From Rhynchosporium graminicola (taxonomy: Eukaryota; Ascomycota; Leotiomycetes; Helotiales; Ploettnerulaceae), in the NCBI GenBank assembly GCA_900074885.1, contig FJUW01000086.1, positions 53,568 to 117,567 on the forward strand: DNA of 64,000 bases, written 5' to 3'. The position numbers were made by a program, and so were the translations under genes. Shown one piece after another: positions 62,180 to 64,000 of the stretch. Within the stretch, counting starts at the first letter, position 1. The number at the start of each line of letters is the position of its first letter. The notes below the pieces were generated by a model that saw only the letters and a program-made list of their open reading frames with translations, had not been told where the DNA came from and searched no databases.

Positions 62180-63940
62180 TAGTCTAGCTTAATATAACTA
62201 AGCTATCTATAACTATAATACCTAGGGGGTTCTCCGGTCGAAGTAGTAAAGCGTTTTAGCGCGGAGGGAGTACTAGCTTATACTAGGGTAGAAGTACGTA
62301 CGTATAGTGCAGGAGTAGTTTATCGAGGAGCTAAGCTTAAGGACTAGTAAGAGGTAGAACTAGTAGTAATCGTAGTAGTAATAGTAGGCTTACGGTATTA
62401 TACTTAAGTAGTAGCTTTCTCGGGATAAGTATATTCTGAGTTATAGCGATACTTAGTATTAAAAGAAAGTAAAGATCTAACTATAGAAGCGTAGTTCTTA
62501 TTCTATATTAGTTTAATAATAAGAGTTAAAGCGCGTAAAGATAGTATAATCTTATCTTATATATAAAAGAACTACTCTTTCTTTTTAACTTTACTTTAGA
62601 TAGTAGCGCTTTGAAATCGACTACGAAACTCGGTAAAGGTCTCGCGTATNCTTATTCTATATTAGTTTAATAATAAGAGTTAAAGCGCGTAAAGATAGTA
62701 TAATCTTATCTTATATATAAAAGAACTACTCTTTCTTTTTAACTTTACTTTAGATAGTAGCGCTTTGAAATCGACTACGAAACTCGGTAAAGGTCTCGCG
62801 TATATAACTAAGTTATTATATTTCTAAGTAATAGAAAGCGTTATAATAATTATCTTCCTCTAAACTAGTAAGAAAGTTCTCCTCTAATAAGGAGATTATT
62901 TTATCGCTAGTTTTAAACTCGTTAGCGAGGTACTAAAGCGTAAGATACTCTTTAGCTAATCTAGTAACTAGCCCCTATATAAGAACGCGCCGAGAGAAGT
63001 CTATAAGGTAGTAGTTAGCGTTTATAGCTAGCTAGTCTTATATCGATACTCTCTATTAGAGAAAGGTAAAGTCTGATCTATTATCTAGGGGTAAGATCTT
63101 CTTAGTAAAATAAGACTTCCTAGGGCGTGACTCTACTGATTCGGCGCTAGGAGAGGAAGATAGTTTATTAGGAATAGTATCCTCTCTCTTAGTGCTACGT
63201 ATTAGAATAGAGTTTATTAAGTTATTAAACTCTACTATACGCGGAGATTATAGTATTAGTTCTAGTAGAAGAGTCGAAGATAAGCGAGGGACCCTTATAA
63301 GGAACTTATCTTATATAGAGATTAGTCTATCTATAATATCTTCTAGAGAGTTATTCTTTTCCTCTTAGTCTGCTAATTGTTATAAGAGGGAATAGATCAG
63401 GTTCGAGTCACTTACAGTAGTAAGAATACTTAGCGATTATACTCTTAGTGAATTTCGCTTTTATTTTCCTTTCTCTCTCGATTAGTACTTCCTTAATAAG
63501 GTATTAATATTCTCTAGGGTAAGAGACGTTTAGGATAAGGAAGGGTATAATAGATTAAGTTCGGAGGTAAAGCAGGAGAGATCGCGTTAAGTTCCTCTAG
63601 AACTAGAGGGGTCTCTAGTTTATTAGTTAAGAGCTATAATAGTAGCTTAAAAAGGGATATATTAGAGCTATTTCGGCGGCGATATATAGAGGTTAAAGTT
63701 CTAGGGTATTTATTATACTTTCTTTAAAATCTATCTATAATTCCTTTATACTAAGGGGGTTATTAAAGGAGTATTAGCGAAGACCTCCTCTATTATACTA
63801 TTTATAATAAGCTAAATCAAACCCTAATTCATAGTTATCAGAGAGATCTCTAGTATCTCGGCTATATATGAGTAGTTATCGAATAACTAACTTAGTAGTA
63901 AGATATTATAATAAGCTATCTCCGGCTATCTTAATCTTTT
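62180..63940 (-). pseudogene. gag/nucleocapsid remnant
   Basis: Near 62180-62235 the minus strand has a CCHC zinc-knuckle pattern in which Cys and His codons have become TAT. The spacing C-x2-C-x4-H-x4-C is still readable. Gag should occupy the stretch toward the 5' LTR but is too mutated to define. The duplicated 153 bp at 62497-62803 lies within it. Confidence 0.6.
62497..62803. other. Exact 153 bp duplication flanking a single N (assembly artefact)
   Basis: The segments 62497-62649 and 62651-62803 are identical and separated by one N at 62650. Overlapping contig ends were apparently joined without merging, so the real locus probably has one copy. Confidence 0.9.
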
Positions 63941-63947
63941 TGTTTAA

Positions 63948-64000
63948 TATAACGATATAAGACTTAAGGCGGTATATAAGTAAGAATAAACAAGTAGAGA
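63948..64000 (-). repeat. Partial 5' LTR of the Ty3/gypsy element
   Basis: It starts TATAACGATATAAG on the plus strand and matches the LTR at 56284 with transitions only. It is cut by the window edge. Confidence 0.85.

Larger units (their letters stand above)
56284..64000 (-). mobile_element. Ty3/gypsy LTR retrotransposon, RIP-degraded, runs off right edge
   Basis: The element lies on the minus strand. The 3' LTR is at 56284-56551, with a purine tract next to it on the minus strand, and part of the 5' LTR is at 63948-64000. The order from right to left is gag with a CCHC knuckle, reverse transcriptase, RNase H and integrase, which is the Ty3/gypsy order. TpA is abundant and CpA and TpG are rare. 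Nearly all stops fall where CAA, CAG or TGG are expected. The two LTR copies differ at about eight of 53 comparable bases, all transitions. No intact ORF remains, so the copy is dead. An exact 153 bp duplication around an N at 62650 is an assembly artefact. Confidence 0.92.

Overview
The window is filamentous-ascomycete (Pezizomycotina) nuclear DNA. Genes carry short introns (44-128 nt) with GT-AG ends, lie apart in long CT-rich or microsatellite-rich intergenic DNA, and encode fungal families (SOK1/Tcp11, Pof1-like adenylyltransferase, RGS, MHYT, DUF2855). The last 8 kb is extremely AT-rich transposon DNA whose stop codons sit where CAA, CAG or TGG codons are expected. That is the signature of repeat-induced point mutation (RIP). 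A Leotiomycetes-like fungus is plausible, but this is a guess from general impression.

Layout. 1-2324 (-): partial SOK1/Tcp11 protein. 5835-7377 (-): five-exon secreted Ser/Thr/Pro-rich protein. 7378-12908: gene-free, rich in simple repeats. 12909-17421 (-): a decayed block with an unidentified broken gene followed by a dynamin-family GTPase gene that keeps its GTPase motifs but needs several single-base corrections to read through. 17910-18806 (-) and 19047-20083 (+): divergent Pof1-like nucleotidyltransferase and steroid 5-alpha-reductase-family genes sharing a 240 bp promoter. 20358-21923 (-): aquaporin with a long charged N-terminus. 21924-26476: gene-free, with a foldback repeat and a tandem duplication. 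26477-29831 (-): large uncharacterised protein in three exons. 29832-39685: about 10 kb without a convincing gene, ending in a long leader. 39686-41950 (+): RGS-domain regulator followed, after one in-frame TGA, by a second long open frame. 45706-47199 (-): CIA1, a WD40 iron-sulfur assembly protein. 47788-48474 (+): hypothetical acidic protein. 49488-52281 (-): MHYT-domain membrane protein with a GC-AG intron. 53100-54383 (-): DUF2855 protein. 55887-64000: a Tc1/mariner fragment interrupted by a RIP-mutated Ty3/gypsy retrotransposon on the minus strand that runs off the right edge.

The genes look like unrelated housekeeping and signalling functions, not a cluster. The only clear shared arrangement is the divergent promoter at 18807-19046. 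Nothing resembles a secondary-metabolite cluster, and no tRNA or rRNA gene was recognised, although I could not scan for tRNAs systematically. The most unusual points are the multiply frame-broken dynamin with its decayed neighbour, the UGA-split RGS frame, a plus-strand decayed ORF inside the minus-strand retrotransposon, and an exact 153 bp duplication around a single N that marks an assembly error.
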